Positions 17,213 to 28,100 of a DNA stretch of 64,000 nt are shown piece by piece. The notes beneath the pieces were generated by a model that worked only from the letters and a program-made list of their open reading frames with translations, did no database searches and had not been told where the DNA came from. Positions within the stretch are counted from its first letter, which is position 1. The number at the start of each line of letters is the position of its first letter. Source of the stretch: Maricaulis sp. (GTDB taxonomy: Bacteria; Pseudomonadota; Alphaproteobacteria; Caulobacterales; Maricaulaceae); NCBI RefSeq assembly GCF_017642925.1, contig NZ_JAEPOL010000001.1, positions 124,001-188,000 on the forward strand, read 5' to 3'. The position numbers and the translations under genes were made by a program.

Positions 17213-19798
17213 CTACCCCACGACGATATTGACGATCCGGTCCGGTACCACGATCACCTTGCGCACTGTAAGCCCTTCGGTGGCGCGCACCACCCCGTCA
17301 TGGGACAGGGCGAGTTCCTTGACCAGGTCTTCGGGCGTACCCTTGGCGACATCGATCTGGGCGCGGCGCTTGCCATTGACCTGGATCGGCAGCGTCACCG
17401 TATCCTCGACCAGCAGCGCCGGATCGGCTTCCGGCCAGGCCGCGTCGATCACCAGGCCTTCCCCGCCCAGCACTGACCAGCATTCTTCGGCCAGGTGCGG
17501 TACGAAGGGGGCGATCATGCGCACGAGAATACCCAGGCCTTCCGCCTTGGCCGCAACACCGGCCGCATCGGTCGGTTCGAACTTCCGCAGCGCATTGACC
17601 AGGTCATGGACCTGGGCGACCGCCGAGTTGAAGCGGAAACCCTCGATCGAATCCGTAACGGATTTCAGGGCCTTGTGCGCGGCCTTGCGGATATCCAGAG
17701 CGTCGCCGCTTGCGTCCGCTGCAATCGTTGCAGGACCCGGCGCACCCTCGGGCAGTGAGGTGACGGTCGTCCACAGGCGCTGGATGAAGCGCCAGACGCC
17801 TTCCACACCGCTGTCGGTGTATTCGACATCGCGCTCGGGCGGGCTGTCGGACAGGACGAACCAGCGTGCTGCGTCCGCGCCATAGCTCTCGATGAATTCA
17901 TCCAGGTCGACGACATTCTTTTTCGACTTGGACATTTTCTCGATCGCGCCGACGGTCACCGGCTTGCCGGTGGCGATCTCGACGCGTGTTCCGTCGCGCT
18001 CCTCGATCTCGTCGGGGCCGAGCCATTTGCCATCCGCCGACTTGTAGGTCTCGTGCGTCACCATGCCCTGGGTGAACAGGCCGGCGAAGGGTTCGCCGCC
18101 GTCCAGCTTCATCAGGCCGCAATCATTCAGAGCGCGCGTGAAGAAGCGGGCATAGAGCAGGTGCAGGATGGCGTGTTCGATACCGCCGACATACTGGTCG
18201 ACCGGCATCCAGTGCTCGGCCTCGGCCGGTGCAAAGGGCGCGTCCTCGGTCCAGGGCGAGGTGAAGCGCAGGAAATACCAGGACGAGCACACGAATGTGT
18301 CCAGCGTATCGGTCTCCCGGCGCGCCGGCTTGCCGCATTTCGGGCAGTCCGTGTTCTTCCAGGTCGGATGGCGTTCCAGCGGATTGGAGGGCTGGTCGAA
18401 GGTCACATCCTCGGGCAGGACCACCGGCAGCTGGTCTTCCGGCACCGGCACGGCGCCGCAATCGGCGCAATGCACGATCGGGATCGGGCAGCCCCAGTAG
18501 CGCTGGCGGGAGACCAGCCAGTCGCGCAGGCGATAGCTGGTCGCACCCTTGCCGAGGTCCAGCTTTTCCAGCTCCTCGATGGCGCGCTCGATCGCGGCCG
18601 GCGTTTCGAGCCCGTCCAGGAAGCGCGAATTATAGATCGTGCCGTGGCCGGTGAAGGCTTCGTCCTCGATTGTGTGCGTCGCGGCATCGGCATTGGGCGG
18701 CAGCACCACCGGATTGACCGGCAGACCGTATTTGCGGGCAAAGTCGAGGTCGCGCTGGTCGCCGGCGGGCGAGCCGAAAATCGCGCCCGTACCATAGCCC
18801 GACAGCACGAAATTCGCCGACCAGACCGGGATTTCCCAAGTGTCGTCAAACGGATGGCGGACCTTGATGCCCAGATCGATCCCCTTCTTGGGGGCTTTCT
18901 CGATCTCTTCTTCCGTCGTACCCATGCGGGCGCAATCCTGACAGAAGGCCTCGATCTGCGGATTGTCCTTCGCCAGCGCCTTCACGATCGGATGATCGGG
19001 CGCCAACGCCAGGAAGCTCGCCCCGAACAGCGTGTCCGGACGGGTGGTGAAGACGTCGATCGTCTCGCCGAAACGGGTATCGGTCAGCGGGAAGCGGACT
19101 TCGGCCCCGCGCGACCGGCCGATCCAGTTTGACTGCATCGTACGGACCTTGTCCGGCCAGCGGTCGAGGCCTTCAATAGCGTCGGTCAGCACATCGGCAT
19201 ACTGGGTGATCTTGAAGAACCACTGGTCCAGTTCGCGCTGCTCGACCTCGGCGCCGGAGCGCCAGCCCTTGCCGTCGATCACCTGTTCATTGGCCAGAAC
19301 GGTCTGGTCGACCGGGTCCCAGTTGACCTTCGCCGTCTTGCGATAGGCCAGACCATTTTCCCACAATTTCAGGAAGATAGCCTGCTGATGGCGATAATAG
19401 GCCGGGTCGCAGGTCGCGATCTCGCGGCTCCAGTCGAGGGCCAGGCCCAGACGCTGGAGCTGTTTGCGCATGACGTCGATATTGCCATAGGTCCACTTGC
19501 CCGGGTGCACACCGCGGTCACGGGCGGCGTTCTCCGCGGGCAGGCCGAACGCGTCCCAGCCCATCGGATGCAGCACGTCGAAGCCGCGGGCGCGCTTGTA
19601 GCGCGCCACGACGTCACCCATCGTGTAATTGCGGGAGTGGCCGACATGGATACGCCCCGACGGATAGGGGAACATCTCCAGGACATAGTATTTCGGCTTG
19701 CCGGACTCGGGTCCGCCGGCACGGAATGCATCACGCTCCGCCCAGGCCGATTGCCATTTCGGTTCGGCCTCGCGGGGATTGTATCGGCTCATGGTCAT
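17213..19798 (-). CDS. leuS: Leucyl-tRNA synthetase
   Basis: The 861-residue class I synthetase has the HIGH-type motif [19 protein letters not shown] after MFPYPSGRI, the CP1 editing domain in the middle ([12 protein letters not shown] and a [16 protein letters not shown] block), zinc-ligand cysteines near HCADCG and CPKCGKPA, and [11 protein letters not shown] as the KMSKS loop. A second ATG at 19792 (MSRYNP) is an equally plausible start. It sits in an operon behind the DUF3576 lipoprotein gene and ahead of lptE and holA. Confidence 0.98.
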   Translation of the reverse strand: MTMSRYNPREAEPKWQSAWAERDAFRAGGPESGKPKYYVLEMFPYPSGRIHVGHSRNYTMGDVVARYKRARGFDVLHPMGWDAFGLPAENAARDRGVHPGKWTYGNIDVMRKQLQRLGLALDWSREIATCDPAYYRHQQAIFLKLWENGLAYRKTAKVNWDPVDQTVLANEQVIDGKGWRSGAEVEQRELDQWFFKITQYADVLTDAIEGLDRWPDKVRTMQSNWIGRSRGAEVRFPLTDTRFGETIDVFTTRPDTLFGASFLALAPDHPIVKALAKDNPQIEAFCQDCARMGTTEEEIEKAPKKGIDLGIKVRHPFDDTWEIPVWSANFVLSGYGTGAIFGSPAGDQRDLDFARKYGLPVNPVVLPPNADAATHTIEDEAFTGHGTIYNSRFLDGLETPAAIERAIEELEKLDLGKGATSYRLRDWLVSRQRYWGCPIPIVHCADCGAVPVPEDQLPVVLPEDVTFDQPSNPLERHPTWKNTDCPKCGKPARRETDTLDTFVCSSWYFLRFTSPWTEDAPFAPAEAEHWMPVDQYVGGIEHAILHLLYARFFTRALNDCGLMKLDGGEPFAGLFTQGMVTHETYKSADGKWLGPDEIEERDGTRVEIATGKPVTVGAIEKMSKSKKNVVDLDEFIESYGADAARWFVLSDSPPERDVEYTDSGVEGVWRFIQRLWTTVTSLPEGAPGPATIAADASGDALDIRKAAHKALKSVTDSIEGFRFNSAVAQVHDLVNALRKFEPTDAAGVAAKAEGLGILVRMIAPFVPHLAEECWSVLGGEGLVIDAAWPEADPALLVEDTVTLPIQVNGKRRAQIDVAKGTPEDLVKELALSHDGVVRATEGLTVRKVIVVPDRIVNIVVG

Positions 19799-19825
19799 GC
19801 TCGCTGCGAGGCCGCTATGGCGTCA

Positions 19826-20326
19826 CTAGCCTTCCAGCTGGGAAATACGCAGCTGGCGGGCCCGGGTCAGGATCGCATTCTCGATCTCGTAGGCGGTGTC
19901 GTCGCCGGACTGCGCGTCGGTCCATTCGCCCTGGTCGTTGCGGACCTGGCGGAAGACGTTGACGGCCAGTGCGTCGGCACGCAGGCGCGTATCGAGAATA
20001 TAGACCGTCAGCTTGAAGCGCTCGGTCGGCATCTGCGGATTGGCGTACCAGTCCGTGATGATGACGCCGCCGAACGGATCGACTTCCGACAGCGGCATGA
20101 AGGAGATGGTGTCCAGGCTGGCGCGCCACAGGAAACCGTTGACGCCGATGCCCTCGACCTCGACCGGGCGATTGCCGCCACCCAGCGGGTTGGGCAGGGA
20201 CGGAAGACGCAGGCCGGACCGGCTCTCCGACGCGGCGGATTGCTCGGCCGCATTGTTCGAGGCACAGGCCGACAGGCCAAGAATGGCGGCGGAGAGGGCT
20301 ACTCCAAGAATCCGACGGTCGGACAT
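19826..20326 (-). CDS. DUF3576 family lipoprotein
   Basis: A 166-residue predicted lipoprotein: signal ILGVALSAAILGLSAC, Cys in the lipobox followed by ASNNAAEQ. The remainder has features of the DUF3576 family (GVNGFLWRASLDTISFMPL, DPFGGVIITDWY). ATG 20324-20326 is preferred because AGGAG sits 10 bp upstream; longer frames would run into the divergent promoter region. Family members are always found upstream of leuS-lptE-holA, suggesting an envelope role, but no function is established. Confidence 0.85.
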   Translation of the reverse strand: MSDRRILGVALSAAILGLSACASNNAAEQSAASESRSGLRLPSLPNPLGGGNRPVEVEGIGVNGFLWRASLDTISFMPLSEVDPFGGVIITDWYANPQMPTERFKLTVYILDTRLRADALAVNVFRQVRNDQGEWTDAQSGDDTAYEIENAILTRARQLRISQLEG

Positions 20327-20474
20327 AAGCCGAGACTCCTTCGAAACAGACAGCGGTAACACGCGGGGAACCGTGAACGCGGACGCGCTCCTTGCTTTGA
20401 CGATTTGTATAACATGCGAAACGGGACACGCCAGCGCCGAAAGGCACCCGATGCGAGCGTGGCAGGATCGCAAC

Positions 20475-20490
20475 AACTTGGCGCCAAGTT
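20475..20490. promoter_or_regulatory. Perfect 16-bp palindrome between divergent envelope genes
   Basis: AACTTGGCGCCAAGTT is a perfect palindrome in the 264-bp gap between the leftward DUF3576 gene (start 20326) and the rightward porin gene (start 20591). It sits about 100 bp upstream of the porin start. Its position makes it a candidate operator for either gene; the regulator is unknown. Confidence 0.5.
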
Positions 20491-20590
20491 TTCCGCAAGC
20501 CGTGCGGGGTGCTTGACCGGACGGGCGTGCTGACCTCCTTTAGGGGCGCGACGTCCGGGGGGACGGGGCCGATCGGCGGGACCGCGAGAC

Positions 20591-21832
20591 ATGGTACGGA
20601 CACTCAGCGCGACCTTGATCGCCGCTCTGTCCGGAGCGCTTGCGGCCCCGCCGGCATTCCCCCAGACGGACTCGTCTACCGGCATATTTTCCAATGAAAG
20701 CAACGGGTTCGATGCGGCGTTCGAGACGCGTTTCGAGCTGGCTGCCGGCGCGGTCCTCGCGTCCGGTGATGGCGCTGAGACGCCGCTTTTCGACATCGAT
20801 ACGGCCCTGACCATTGAAGGCTTCACCGATGCCGGCCGCCGCTATGGCCTGGTCGTCGGCGGGCGGATCGAGCGGGACAGCGGCCGCCTCGGCTGGGGCG
20901 GGCTCGCCGGAGACTGTCCGGCCGGCCGCGGCGATTGTGCCACGGGGGTGAGCCCGGCGAGCGGCTATCGCAGCAGCGGCGCACCGGTTGGTGACGCCAC
21001 CCGCACCGCGCTGGAAGACGCCTATCTCTACTACGACACCGGCTGGGGCGAGCTGCGTCTGGGTTACGGGCCGGGCGCCGCCCAGCTCGACACGGCCGGC
21101 GGGCCGGCGGCCTTCCGCCTGAGCCGCGCCGATGGCGGCCGCGTCGCCACCGACCGCCTGTCGGGTGCGCGCACGGCCAACCTCGCGTCCGGCTGGTCGC
21201 CGAAAATCCTGTTCCGCTCGGTCGCGCTGGGGCAGGAGAGCACGATCGGCACCCTGCGGGCCTCGGCCTCCTGGACCCCGGCCGTGCGCGATTGCGGCGT
21301 CGATGTCTGCCATCGCGAATACGGTCCGGCCGGACTGGTCAGCCCGGTCTTCGACGACATGGCCGAGCTGGGCCTGATCTATGCCGTCCGCCGCGGCGAT
21401 CATGAGATCGAGGCCTCCTTCGGTATCGCCAGCGGCGCCGACGCCACCGGCCGGCCGGGCTTCGAGCGCCTGCTTGCCTGGGATGCGGGCCTGTCCTGGC
21501 GCCTTGGCGACTGGTCGGCGGGGCTGCGCGGCCTGGTCAGTGACAATGGTCTTGCCGGCGACCAGGGCTATCAGGCCTGGTCGGCTTCAGCCGGGTATGA
21601 GGCCGGTCCCTGGCTGTTCACGCTGGAATATGCGGGCTTTTCCGACGACGCGGTTCATGTCGACGGCACCAGCTGGCAAGCGGGCGGATCGCGCCTGATC
21701 GGCGAGCACTGGCTTGCCGGCGTCGGACTGCGCAGCGCCCGGCGCTGGGATCCGGTGCTGACACCCGCCGGGCGGACACAGGTCCGGTCGGAGGACACGG
21801 TCGGATTTTTCGAGCTCGGCTGGCAGTTTTGA
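20591..21832 (+). CDS. Outer-membrane porin
   Basis: The 413-residue protein has a signal peptide (LSATLIAALSGALAAPPAFPQ) and a repetitive alternating pattern typical of a beta-barrel, ending in the aromatic terminal residue F (ELGWQF) required for outer-membrane insertion. The stretch GRRYGLVVGGRIE and the DAYLYYDTGWGELRLGYG strand resemble alphaproteobacterial general porins. An extended loop region contains paired cysteines (near residues 112-118 and in DCGVDVC) that could form loop disulfides. Substrate unknown. Confidence 0.8.
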   Translation: MVRTLSATLIAALSGALAAPPAFPQTDSSTGIFSNESNGFDAAFETRFELAAGAVLASGDGAETPLFDIDTALTIEGFTDAGRRYGLVVGGRIERDSGRLGWGGLAGDCPAGRGDCATGVSPASGYRSSGAPVGDATRTALEDAYLYYDTGWGELRLGYGPGAAQLDTAGGPAAFRLSRADGGRVATDRLSGARTANLASGWSPKILFRSVALGQESTIGTLRASASWTPAVRDCGVDVCHREYGPAGLVSPVFDDMAELGLIYAVRRGDHEIEASFGIASGADATGRPGFERLLAWDAGLSWRLGDWSAGLRGLVSDNGLAGDQGYQAWSASAGYEAGPWLFTLEYAGFSDDAVHVDGTSWQAGGSRLIGEHWLAGVGLRSARRWDPVLTPAGRTQVRSEDTVGFFELGWQF

Positions 21833-21935
21833 CAAATCCGCCACAGGCGGCGTGAAACTGTTGTAACCGCCGCAGAATCTTCTTGGGACGGATGGGTCCG
21901 GTGCGGTAAAACCATCTGGTGTGAGGGAGATTGCA

Positions 21936-22403
21936 ATGAGCGGGCGGAGCTATCCGTTTGACATCATTGGTAAGACGGCGCCTGCAGTCGTAACGGCTGC
22001 TGCCCTGTGCCTGTGCGCGCCTGCGGCTTTCGCCCAGGACGATACCGCGGCTGCGCTTGCAGCGCCGGCACCGGCCACGTCCGAGGCTGAAACGCCGTGG
22101 TATGAAGCCTTCACCCTGTCCATGAATGAAGCCGCCCATCCGGGCCTGGAAGAACCCGATACGTTCGACTGGGAATCCGCCGGTGGCCGCTGGGGCATCA
22201 CGCTGGGCGTGGAAGACCATTCCGACACGCGCTTCGAAACCGAAGACGTGAGCGCCGGGGCCTTCGTCAATCTCGGCGAACGCTTCCGCCTCGGCGGTCA
22301 GGTCCGCTTTGCCGCACCGGACAGCGAGTATTTCACGCTTCGCGAGAACCGCCAGGACCGCCGCGAGCCGGAAATCAAGTTCGAGTCGGCCCTGCGCTTC
22401 TGA
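21936..22403 (+). CDS. ntrZ: NtrZ-like periplasmic regulatory protein
   Basis: A 155-residue secreted protein with signal AVVTAAALCLCAPAAFAQ. The mature part ends in a compact domain with GGRWGITLGVED, AGAFVNLGERFRLGGQVRF and a C-terminal KFESALRF, which resembles the NtrZ family of Caulobacter relatives. NtrZ is a periplasmic inhibitor of NtrY phosphatase activity toward the response regulator NtrX. ATG 21936 is chosen with GAGGGAGA upstream. Its last 29 bp overlap the convergent ThiE-like gene. The ntrYX genes are not in this window, so the name rests on sequence resemblance only. Confidence 0.6.
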   Translation: MSGRSYPFDIIGKTAPAVVTAAALCLCAPAAFAQDDTAAALAAPAPATSEAETPWYEAFTLSMNEAAHPGLEEPDTFDWESAGGRWGITLGVEDHSDTRFETEDVSAGAFVNLGERFRLGGQVRFAAPDSEYFTLRENRQDRREPEIKFESALRF

Positions 22404-23007
22404 TCGCGCCGACACACGCAATTCCTGAAAATCCGAGACCTGTCAGCCGTTTCGCCGTGCGGTGATTGACGCCGCCCAGTGCATAGACCGGCAGAACTGT
22501 GGCCCGCGCCATCGCCGCTGCGGCCCAGCCCCCCAAAGGCCGTCCGGCGCTGGGGCTCTGGCTGGGAAAGACCGCCGACAGCAGGGCTGCATCGATACCG
22601 GCATCGCCCGCCCGGGCCAGCGCCCGCCAGGAATGGGCGGCGGCTGTGAAAAAGCCCGTATTGCCGCGCGCCCGGCAGGCGGCGGCTTCGGCGATCTGCC
22701 GTTCCGGCCAGTGCACGCCGTCCGCCCCGGCCCGCCGGGCCAGATCCGGATCTCCCGACACCAGCAGCCAATTGCCCTGCGCGTGGCAGATCGCAGCCAG
22801 CCGTTCTGCGACCTCCAGCCGGTCCGGTGCACCGAAATGCCGGTAGATCACCGCGCTGCCGCCCGGGGCCGCAGCGGCGAACGCTTCCGGGTCTGGCGTG
22901 CGGGCCGGATCGGTCAGCGCCAGCAGCGCCGGCAGACCGGTCCCGCGCGGGGCCTGCACCGCAAGCGCCTGTCTTGCCAAGCCCGCCGGGGCGTCATATG
23001 GCGGCAT
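22375..23007 (-). CDS. Thiamine-phosphate synthase family protein (ThiE/TenI-like)
   Basis: About 210 residues of a TIM-barrel protein with segments VIYRHFGAPDRLEVAERL, GADGVHWPERQIAEA, DAALLSAVFPSQSPSAG and PVYALGGVNHRTAKRL, characteristic of ThiE/TenI. ThiE joins the pyrimidine and thiazole halves of thiamine; TenI members act on the thiazole tautomer or have no catalysis. No other thiamine gene is adjacent, so the exact role is open. The start is uncertain: ATG 23007, or an in-frame GTG at 23019 that would overlap the divergent gene. Confidence 0.7.
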   Translation of the reverse strand: MPPYDAPAGLARQALAVQAPRGTGLPALLALTDPARTPDPEAFAAAAPGGSAVIYRHFGAPDRLEVAERLAAICHAQGNWLLVSGDPDLARRAGADGVHWPERQIAEAAACRARGNTGFFTAAAHSWRALARAGDAGIDAALLSAVFPSQSPSAGRPLGGWAAAAMARATVLPVYALGGVNHRTAKRLTGLGFSGIACVGAIRSAGPTRT

Positions 23008-23008
23008 G

Positions 23009-23686
23009 ATGAGCGACACTTCCGCAATCTCCGCAAACCGTCAGGCCCTGCTCGACACGATCGCTGCCGCGGCCCGGCCGGCAGGACGAAGCCCGGGTGA
23101 TATCACCCTGGTGGCCGTATCGAAACGCCAGAGCGACGACCGGCTGGATGCCGCGCTTGCGGCCGGCCAGCGCGTGTTCGGCGAAAACCGTGTGCAGGAG
23201 GCCCAGGCGCACTGGTCCGGCCGCCGCGCAGACTATCCCGATCTCGAACTGCGCCTGATCGGCCCGCTGCAGTCCAACAAGGCGGACGATGCCGTTGCCC
23301 TGTTCGACGTGATCGAGACGCTGGATCGCGACAAGCTGGCCGGTGCGCTGCGCAAGGCGATGGACGCGCAGGGCCGCACGCCGCGGCTCTATGTGCAGGT
23401 CAATACCGGCGAGGAAGACCAGAAGGCGGGTGTTGCCCCGGCCGAGCTGCCGGACTTCCTGGCGCGGATGCGGCAGGACTATGGCTTCGAGATCGAGGGT
23501 CTGATGTGCATTCCGCCGGTCGAGGAGCCCGCCGGTCTCCACTTTGCCCTGCTCGACAAGCTCGCCCGCGAAAACGGGGTCGAAAAGCTGTCCATGGGCA
23601 TGAGCGGCGATTTCGAGACGGCCGTCGCGCTGGGCGCGACATCGGTCCGCGTCGGCACAGCCTTTTTCGGTGAACGGGAAGTCTAG
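23009..23686 (+). CDS. YggS/PROSC-family pyridoxal-phosphate homeostasis protein
   Basis: A 225-residue PLP-binding protein of the alanine racemase-like N-terminal fold. The lysine that holds PLP lies in LVAVSKRQSD. Further family blocks are VFGENRVQEAQ, LIGPLQSNKADDAV, QVNTGEEDQKAGV, GLMCIPP and LSMGMSGDFETAVALGATSVRVG. It buffers pyridoxal phosphate and affects amino-acid metabolism. The start ATG 23009 lies one base from the divergent ThiE-like start, so its promoter must lie inside that gene's coding region. Confidence 0.92.
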   Translation: MSDTSAISANRQALLDTIAAAARPAGRSPGDITLVAVSKRQSDDRLDAALAAGQRVFGENRVQEAQAHWSGRRADYPDLELRLIGPLQSNKADDAVALFDVIETLDRDKLAGALRKAMDAQGRTPRLYVQVNTGEEDQKAGVAPAELPDFLARMRQDYGFEIEGLMCIPPVEEPAGLHFALLDKLARENGVEKLSMGMSGDFETAVALGATSVRVGTAFFGEREV

Positions 23687-23693
23687 AGCCGCT

Positions 23694-23738
23694 GCATTTT
23701 CGAACCGCGAAACCGGTACCCACTTTCGCTGAAAATGC
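23694..23738. repeat. Inverted repeat of a common alphaproteobacterial intergenic type
   Basis: GCATTTTC (23694-23701) and GAAAATGC (23731-23738) flank a 29-bp centre containing CCGGTACCCACTTTCG. This fills the whole gap between the convergent yggS-type and L,D-transpeptidase genes. Related palindromes with an AACCGGTxCCCACTTTCG core are widespread between genes in this class. It probably also terminates transcription. Confidence 0.6.
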
Positions 23739-24238
23739 TAGCTGATCGTCAGCGTGTCGCCCGGCTTCGCCTGCGCCAGCAGGGCGCGCACATCGTCGGG
23801 ATCCAGCGCGACACAGCCCAGCGTGGGCTCGTAATCGCCGCGCTTGCAGTGCAGGAAGATCGCCGAGCCCGCACCGGGCACGGGCGGATCGTCATTATGG
23901 CCGAGCACGAGAATGATGTCGTACAGCCCGTCCTCGCGCCATAAATCCTCGTGAGACGCCGGATAGGGCTTGCGGACGGGGCGGTTATAGGCGGGGTCGT
24001 CCGGCGCGTCGCACCAGCCATCATCGGGGCGGATCGCCCGCACCGGCAGCGCGGTGTCGGGCGCCGTGACCCGGTCGGCCCGGTACATCACACGGCGCAG
24101 TGCATAGCGGCCCAGCGGGGTGGCGCCATCGCCCTCACGCTTGTCTGACGCGTCCGTGATGCCGCCTTTTCCCAAGGCTGCGCGTACGGTGCGGCCGCCG
24201 AGGTCGATCTGCCCGGTTCGTGAGACTTGCCAATCCAT
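23738..24238 (-). CDS. L,D-transpeptidase (YkuD) family protein
   Basis: The 166-residue protein has the YkuD catalytic arrangement with a conserved His in LVLGHNDDPPVPGAGSAIF and the catalytic Cys in PTLGCVAL. Such enzymes form 3-3 peptide cross-links or attach proteins to peptidoglycan. There is no signal peptide at the chosen ATG 24236-24238 (MDWQVSRTG). Longer in-frame starts up to 24502 would be needed for one but look like shadow sequence, so location is uncertain. It diverges from the CenR-like regulator gene. Confidence 0.85.
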   Translation of the reverse strand: MDWQVSRTGQIDLGGRTVRAALGKGGITDASDKREGDGATPLGRYALRRVMYRADRVTAPDTALPVRAIRPDDGWCDAPDDPAYNRPVRKPYPASHEDLWREDGLYDIILVLGHNDDPPVPGAGSAIFLHCKRGDYEPTLGCVALDPDDVRALLAQAKPGDTLTIS

Positions 24239-24492
24239 GACGCCAGCATAGATGAAAAAAGCGGTGGTCGGCGAGGGACGCTCTTGTGCCGGAAATGGCA
24301 CAGGCATCCACTTCGCCTCCCCCACCACGGAAGGGTGTCCGGCCTGCGGACTCGGCGCTAACCAAGCAATTTCGGTACCAGAATTCGTGATGGAAATACG
24401 GGACACTTCGCTATGCTTAAGCAAATATTGCCGGGCACATCCTGCCGGTGGGCAGAATTTGCCTTGCGACCGGAAAAGGGCATGATCGCACC

Positions 24493-25179
24493 ATGAGCGC
24501 ACAGAAAACGATTCTGATCGTGGACGATGACGAGGATCTGCGCGAGGCGCTGGTCGAACAGTTCGCGCTTCACGAGGAATTCCGCACGCTCAGCGCCGGC
24601 ACGGCCGGCGAAGGCATGGCAACGGCGAAGGCCGAACGCGCCGATCTGGTCCTGCTCGATGTCGAACTGCCGGACATGGACGGCCGCGAGGCCTGCCGGC
24701 TGATGCGCAAGAACGGGGTGTCTGCACCGGTCGTCATGCTGACCGCCCAGGATACCGATGCCGACCAGATTCTCGGTCTGGAATCCGGCGCCAATGACTA
24801 TGTCACCAAACCGTTCAAATTCTCCGTCCTGCTGGCCCGCGTGCGCGCCCATCTGCGCAGCCACGAGCAGAGCGAGGACGCGGTCTTCCGCATCGGCCCC
24901 TACGAATTCCGGCCGGCGATGAAGCTGTTGCTGACCGCCGACGAGAAAAAGATCCGGCTGACGGAAAAAGAGACCAATATCCTCAAATACCTCTACCGCG
25001 CCGGCGGCAAGCCGGTGCCGCGCGACGAGCTGTTGCACGAGGTGTGGGGCTATAATCCGGCCGTGACGACGCACACGCTGGAAACCCACGTCTACCGGCT
25101 AAGACAGAAGATAGAGCCCGATCCGGCCCATGCGCGGCTGCTGGTGACGGAAAGCGGCGGATACCGGCTGCAGGGCTGA
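24493..25179 (+). CDS. OmpR-family response regulator, CenR-like
   Basis: The 228-residue regulator has a receiver domain (VDDDEDLREAL acidic pocket, LLDVELPDMDG with the phosphoacceptor Asp, MLTAQD Thr, VTKPF Lys) and a C-terminal winged helix (RLTEKETNILKYL ... HTLETHVYRLRQKIE). The FALHEEFRTLSAGTAGEG receiver segment and the near-origin location resemble CenR of Caulobacter, which with the CenK kinase controls envelope integrity and is essential there. No sensor kinase lies in the window. ATG 24493 gives the standard N-terminus. Confidence 0.8.
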   Translation: MSAQKTILIVDDDEDLREALVEQFALHEEFRTLSAGTAGEGMATAKAERADLVLLDVELPDMDGREACRLMRKNGVSAPVVMLTAQDTDADQILGLESGANDYVTKPFKFSVLLARVRAHLRSHEQSEDAVFRIGPYEFRPAMKLLLTADEKKIRLTEKETNILKYLYRAGGKPVPRDELLHEVWGYNPAVTTHTLETHVYRLRQKIEPDPAHARLLVTESGGYRLQG

Positions 25180-25194
25180 GGCAAGGGGTCCAAC

Positions 25195-28100
25195 TCAGGG
25201 CTCGTCCGTTCCGCCTTCCCAGATACCGAAACAGGCGGTGAAGACCAGCAGATCGCCCTGCTGCAGCGTGTCCTGCTCGATCTTGTCGTTGTAGCAGGTG
25301 CGGAAATGGAAATCGAAATCGCCCTTGCGGTTGCGCAGCGTGTCGCGCTTGGTCACCGGCAGCCAGCCGACTAGGTGCAGGCCGGCATGGCGTGAACGGA
25401 CCAGGCTGGCATAGCTCTGTCCGATCAGCGGATCGTCGGCCGCCAGCTCCTTCATGTAGAGATGGGTGCCGTCGCGCATATTCATAACGGCGATCAGGAA
25501 ATCGAGAACCGAATTGCCGTCGAACACGTCCTTGACGAGGAAGCGTTCGACCAGCGTCGCGCTGGGGATGACCGCATTGGCGCCCGCGCCGGCCTGGCTG
25601 GCAGTCTCGCGGACAGGCAGATCCTGTCCCTGTGAGAATTGCGGACCGAGAAAGGCGTCGCGGTCCTCGCGGGCGATCGCCTCGGCGATGATCTTGCAGG
25701 TCCATCCGCTGCTGTCGGCGATCTGCCGGATCAGCTTGGTGGCCAGAAGCGTGTGGGCATCGGCCGCACGCACCCGGGCCGAGCTGGACGCATTGCGCTT
25801 CTTCTTCGCGTCGGCCAGGACGATGGCATAGTCGAAAGCCTCCACGCCGCAATCCGTCCTGAAACTGTCGAGGCGTTCGGCCAGGACATTTCGGGTCAGG
25901 AAGGGAGTCGACTCGATCGTGACAACGCAGATCTGCGGGTCGCGGTGAAAGGCGCGCAGGTTCTTTTCCAGCCGGTCGACATGTTCTTCCGAAGCATAGA
26001 TCAGGATCCGCGTGCCCTCGGGGCGGGAAAAATTGAACAGCTCGCGGGGGATCGGGGCTGCGTCCAGAACGGTCTGGCGATGCCCGGGCTTCAGCACCGT
26101 GTCGCGGGTGTGGGCGGCGTAGATGATCCTGTCATTGCGCGCGGGCACATGGTCATAGCCGGCCTCGCGGGTCAGCGAGATGATCGGACCGCCATCCAGA
26201 ACTTCGGCGTCATAGACAGCCTCGCGCTTGAGATCGCCGCGGACCACGCCGATCAGGTTTGCCCCGCTGCGCCAGATCTCGCGTTCGACATCGCACAGCG
26301 TCATTTCCGGGTCATAGCCGGGGTGCCGGTCGCACAATTCGCCGTATTCGACGGCGTAGATTTCGTCGAACGCGTCATAGGTCAGCACTTCCAGCAGATA
26401 ATCCACCATCAGCGGATGGATGGTGGAGAGCGCGGCGGCCTTGGCGATGAAGAGGTCCGGCGTGATCAGCGTGTCGCAGCCGAAGCTCGCGAAATGGTCG
26501 GCATTCTGGTTGAAATTCAGCTCGGCCGAGATGCGGATCTCGGGGTTCAGGCGCTTCAGATTCATCGCCGTCAGGATAGCGCCGATATTCTGGCTTTCCC
26601 GGCGCTCGTAATCGGCCAGGATAATGGCATGCGAGGCGCGCCTGGCGCCGGCTTCCTCGAGCGTCTTGCGGTCGGCGCTGTCGCCGCGCCGGAAGCGGAC
26701 CCGTTTCGGATTGAAATGATGCCCGTCCATCGGGCTCGCATCGCCCGACTGGGCCACCATGCACACCTTGTATCGCTCGGCTGCGTCCTGTCCCGTCAGC
26801 GAGTAGATCACGCCGGAGAGATGCTCGTTCCAGCCGCACACCAGGATGTGGTCATGCCATTTCGTGCGGGCCCAGCCGGCCGCCTTGGCGGCACGCTGCC
26901 GGCCGATGAAATTGCTGGTGACGATAATCGCCGTGATCGGTCCGCCAATGCCCAGCAGGGCCAGGCAGGCCACCATCACCCGGCCCGGCGGGCTCAGCGG
27001 GTAGGCGTCATTCTCGGTGAAGCCGCTGGCCACGAAGGCCAGCATCCAGACAATCCCTTCCATGAAGGCGAGATCGCCGAACGGATTGTCCAGGTTGAAG
27101 GCCCGCGCGTGCATCGCCTCGGCTGTGCGCAGGGCGATAAAGGCGCCGCACAGGATGATGGCAAACAGGCTGATACCGATGAACCAGGGGCTGGGCCGGG
27201 CCCACAGGTCGATCGCCTGCTGCACGCCCGGCAGGCGCCGGTCCCGGGTCCGCGCTTCGCCCGTGCGGTCATAGGTCGTGCGCATGGAAATTGCCGCGAC
27301 GCTCGAGGCCAGCAGCGCGCCCCAGGCGATCAGCCAGAGCCAGTAACGCGGCGGCGCAGCGGCATGGCCCTGTTCGACCAGGACCGCGCGTGCGGCCGGA
27401 TGAAAGTCCAGCGCCAGACGCGTCACGAAATCCTCGGGCGGATACAGCCCGCCGACATCCTGCAGGTCGGGCCAGATCGCGAGGAGTGTACCGGTCAGTG
27501 CTCCGACTGCCTCGCGCGGCGCATCCCGCCGGGCCAGCAGCACGGCGCGTGTCGCCAGCGACGCCTGGATGCGTCCGTCGATCTCCAGGCCGGAGCTTTC
27601 GTAATAGGGGTTCTCGTTGGCCAGCTGGGTGATGATCGAGGGCGGCACGGCGAGGCGCGAGAAGCGGTCCGCATCGAACTCGAAATTCTCGCCGGCCGTC
27701 ACGAAGACGGCATCCACCGTATTGTCGCCCAGCGCCGTGAACGCATCGCGTATGCCGTCGCTGGCCGGCAGATAGTCGACGCCTTCACGCAGACCGGCCG
27801 CGGCCAGCACGTCGCGCGCATTGATCGTGCTGCCCGATCCGGGCACGCCGATATTGATGCGGCGTCCGCGCAGCTCGCCGAACAGATCCGGCGCATTGTC
27901 TTCCCGGCGCACAAAGACTTGCACGAATTCGGGGAAGAGCGGCGCCACAGCCGCAAAGTCCTGCCAGCGTTCCAGCCCGTGGCTGCCGGTAAACTGGTGA
28001 TAGGCGAGATCGTTCTGGGCAATGGCGAAGGCCAGCTCACCGCCGCGCAGCCCGCGCAGGTTTTCCAGGCTGCCGGCGGTCGGGGCGTTGCAGACCGAGC

